Assembly (NCBI RefSeq): GCF_023554105.1
Contig: NZ_JAMJWE010000023.1
Coordinates: 1-52,908 of the forward strand
Reading direction: 5' to 3'
DNA: 52,908 nt
Source: Brucella sp. 21LCYQ03
GTDB taxonomy: Bacteria > Pseudomonadota > Alphaproteobacteria > Rhizobiales > Rhizobiaceae
Positions 51,862-52,908 of this stretch are shown one piece after another. The position numbers and the translations under genes are program-made. Within the stretch, counting starts at the first letter, position 1; every line of letters starts with the position of its first letter. Under the pieces are notes generated by a model. That model was given only the letters and a program-made list of their open reading frames with translations, was not told the origin of the DNA and made no database searches.

Positions 51862-52816
51862 TCCCCTTTCCAATCTCATCCGCACACCGCTGGCCGGTGT
51901 CTTCGTGGCTCTGCTCGTGATTTTTGGCCTCTCGGCTATCATGTCACCTTACTTTCTTACGCCTTACAATCTGTCGGTTGTTGCGCGTGGTCTGGCCTTT
52001 GTCGGCCTCATCACCATTGCACAGTCGATGCTGATGGTGCTGGGCGAGCTTGATCTCTCGCTTGGCGTGATCGGCGGCCTTTGTGGCGTGGTGTCCGGCA
52101 TTCTGATGGTTCGAATGGGCTTTGAGCCTTATTCGGCAATGCTGCTGGCGATATTGCTTGGCCTTTGCCTCGGTCTGTTCAACGGTTTTCTCGTTACCTT
52201 CCTGCGCCTGCATTCGCTGGTGCTGACCATCGGTACGGCGGGCATTTTTGGCGGTGCCAATCTTGTGTTGACCCGCGGTGTTGCCATCACCGGCATTCCG
52301 CGTGATGTGCAGTATCTCGGCCGTGGGGATATGTTCGGAATTCCGGTACCGTTCATCATCATGTTTATTGCACTGCTGATCGCGACTTTTGTGATGCTGA
52401 AAACCCCGTTCGGACGTTACATGTATGCCATCGGCAATAACCGCGACGGTGCACGTATGCTGGGTATTCGCGTGGATCGCGTTCGCCTGATGGTATTCGG
52501 AGTGGCCGGTGCTATTTCAGGTCTGGCCGGTGTGCTGATGGTTGCGCGTCTTGGAACCGCACAGCCTTCGATTGGTGATAGCTGGGTGCTGGCTCCAATT
52601 GCGGCATCGGTTATTGGTGGCGTTGCCACGACCGGCGGCATCGGCAGCCCAATTGGCGCGATTTTTGGTGCAGGCATTATCGCCATTATTGAAAACATTA
52701 TCGTTCTGTTCGGTGTCTCCCCCTATTGGCAGGGCATTGTTTCGGGTGCAATCGTCGTGTTGGCCATCTCGTTTGATGCTATCTCGCGTCGTTATCTGCG
52801 CCGGGATGCGCACTGA
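51851..52816 (+). CDS. Sugar-type ABC transporter permease
   Basis: A 321-residue BPD_transp_2 (RbsC-like) permease with about ten hydrophobic helices and motifs LGELDLSLGVIGGLCGVVSGIL, RLHSLVLTIGTAGIFGGANLVLTRG, YAIGNNRDGARMLGIRVDRVRL and VIGGVATTGGIGSPIGAIFGAG. It is the only permease gene seen in this operon, so it may work as a homodimer. Confidence 0.93.
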   Translation: MQTNPLSNLIRTPLAGVFVALLVIFGLSAIMSPYFLTPYNLSVVARGLAFVGLITIAQSMLMVLGELDLSLGVIGGLCGVVSGILMVRMGFEPYSAMLLAILLGLCLGLFNGFLVTFLRLHSLVLTIGTAGIFGGANLVLTRGVAITGIPRDVQYLGRGDMFGIPVPFIIMFIALLIATFVMLKTPFGRYMYAIGNNRDGARMLGIRVDRVRLMVFGVAGAISGLAGVLMVARLGTAQPSIGDSWVLAPIAASVIGGVATTGGIGSPIGAIFGAGIIAIIENIIVLFGVSPYWQGIVSGAIVVLAISFDAISRRYLRRDAH

Positions 52817-52846
52817 TCAGGCAATACGTTTTAGAAAGCTAAAATT

Positions 52847-52908
52847 ATGAATGAACAAGTCAAAACGAAAAAGCTGATCAACGCGCCTGAAAACATCATT
52901 GCAGAAAT
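52847..52908 (+). CDS. DhaK-like dihydroxyacetone/ketose kinase, 5' end only
   Basis: Only 20 codons are inside the window. After MNEQVKTK the frame reads KLINAPENIIAE, which matches the typical start of DhaK-family kinases (KKLINxPENVV). It begins 30 bp after the permease stop and is probably in the same operon. It would phosphorylate dihydroxyacetone or a C4 ketose such as erythrulose. The call rests on a short segment. Confidence 0.6.
   Translation, partial: MNEQVKTKKLINAPENIIAE

Overview
The window looks like an accessory-rich stretch of a Hyphomicrobiales alphaproteobacterium close to Brucella/Ochrobactrum. This is inferred from gene content: autotransporters, many sugar-type ABC operons, an IS5-type remnant, a HurIR/BhuR-like locus and CGCATCCC-type intergenic palindromes. 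No rRNA, tRNA, CRISPR array or replication origin was recognised. Most genes are transporters, catabolic enzymes and their regulators.

Layout. 1-9.8 kb: the C-terminal part of an autotransporter with perfect 258-bp tandem repeats, two divergent PfkB-family sugar kinases, and a complete 1684-residue autotransporter. 10.0-10.7 kb: a decayed IS5-family transposase. 10.9-13.3 kb: an AT-rich pair, an acyltransferase and an O-antigen-ligase/polymerase-like protein. 13.9-26.1 kb: a probable catabolic island. A minus-strand operon encodes a BMP/PnrA-type nucleoside ABC importer and two nucleoside hydrolases. Divergent from it are an epimerase-like dehydrogenase, an SDR, an isochorismatase-family hydrolase, a MarR regulator and an enamidase-like cyclic amidohydrolase, facing two AA_synth (DUF1185) proteins. 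26.6-34.3 kb: a soluble GAF histidine kinase and LuxR-type response regulator, divergent from a sugar ABC operon ending in an SMP-30 lactonase. 34.5-41.1 kb: an Lrp/AsnC regulator divergent from an amino-acid ABC importer, a RocB-like M20 hydrolase and an ornithine cyclodeaminase. 41.3-43.6 kb: an ECF sigma/anti-sigma pair divergent from a secreted DUF4394 protein, with matching promoter-like motifs facing both ways. 43.6-49.0 kb: an alpha/beta hydrolase and a FecI-FecR-TonB receptor iron/heme locus. 49.3-52.9 kb: another sugar-type ABC importer followed by the start of a DhaK-like kinase gene.

The most interesting unit is 13.9-26.1 kb. Its genes can be ordered as a hypothetical pathway: import a nucleoside-like N-glycoside, cleave the glycosidic bond, oxidise the sugar side with SDR-type enzymes, and open a cyclic amide in the base with the enamidase-like enzyme and the cysteine hydrolase. 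No 6-hydroxynicotinate reductase or nicotinate hydroxylase is present, so it is not the known nicotinate pathway. The substrate is unknown. A second recurring theme is a strong hairpin immediately after each of the four periplasmic binding-protein genes, before the remaining transporter genes.
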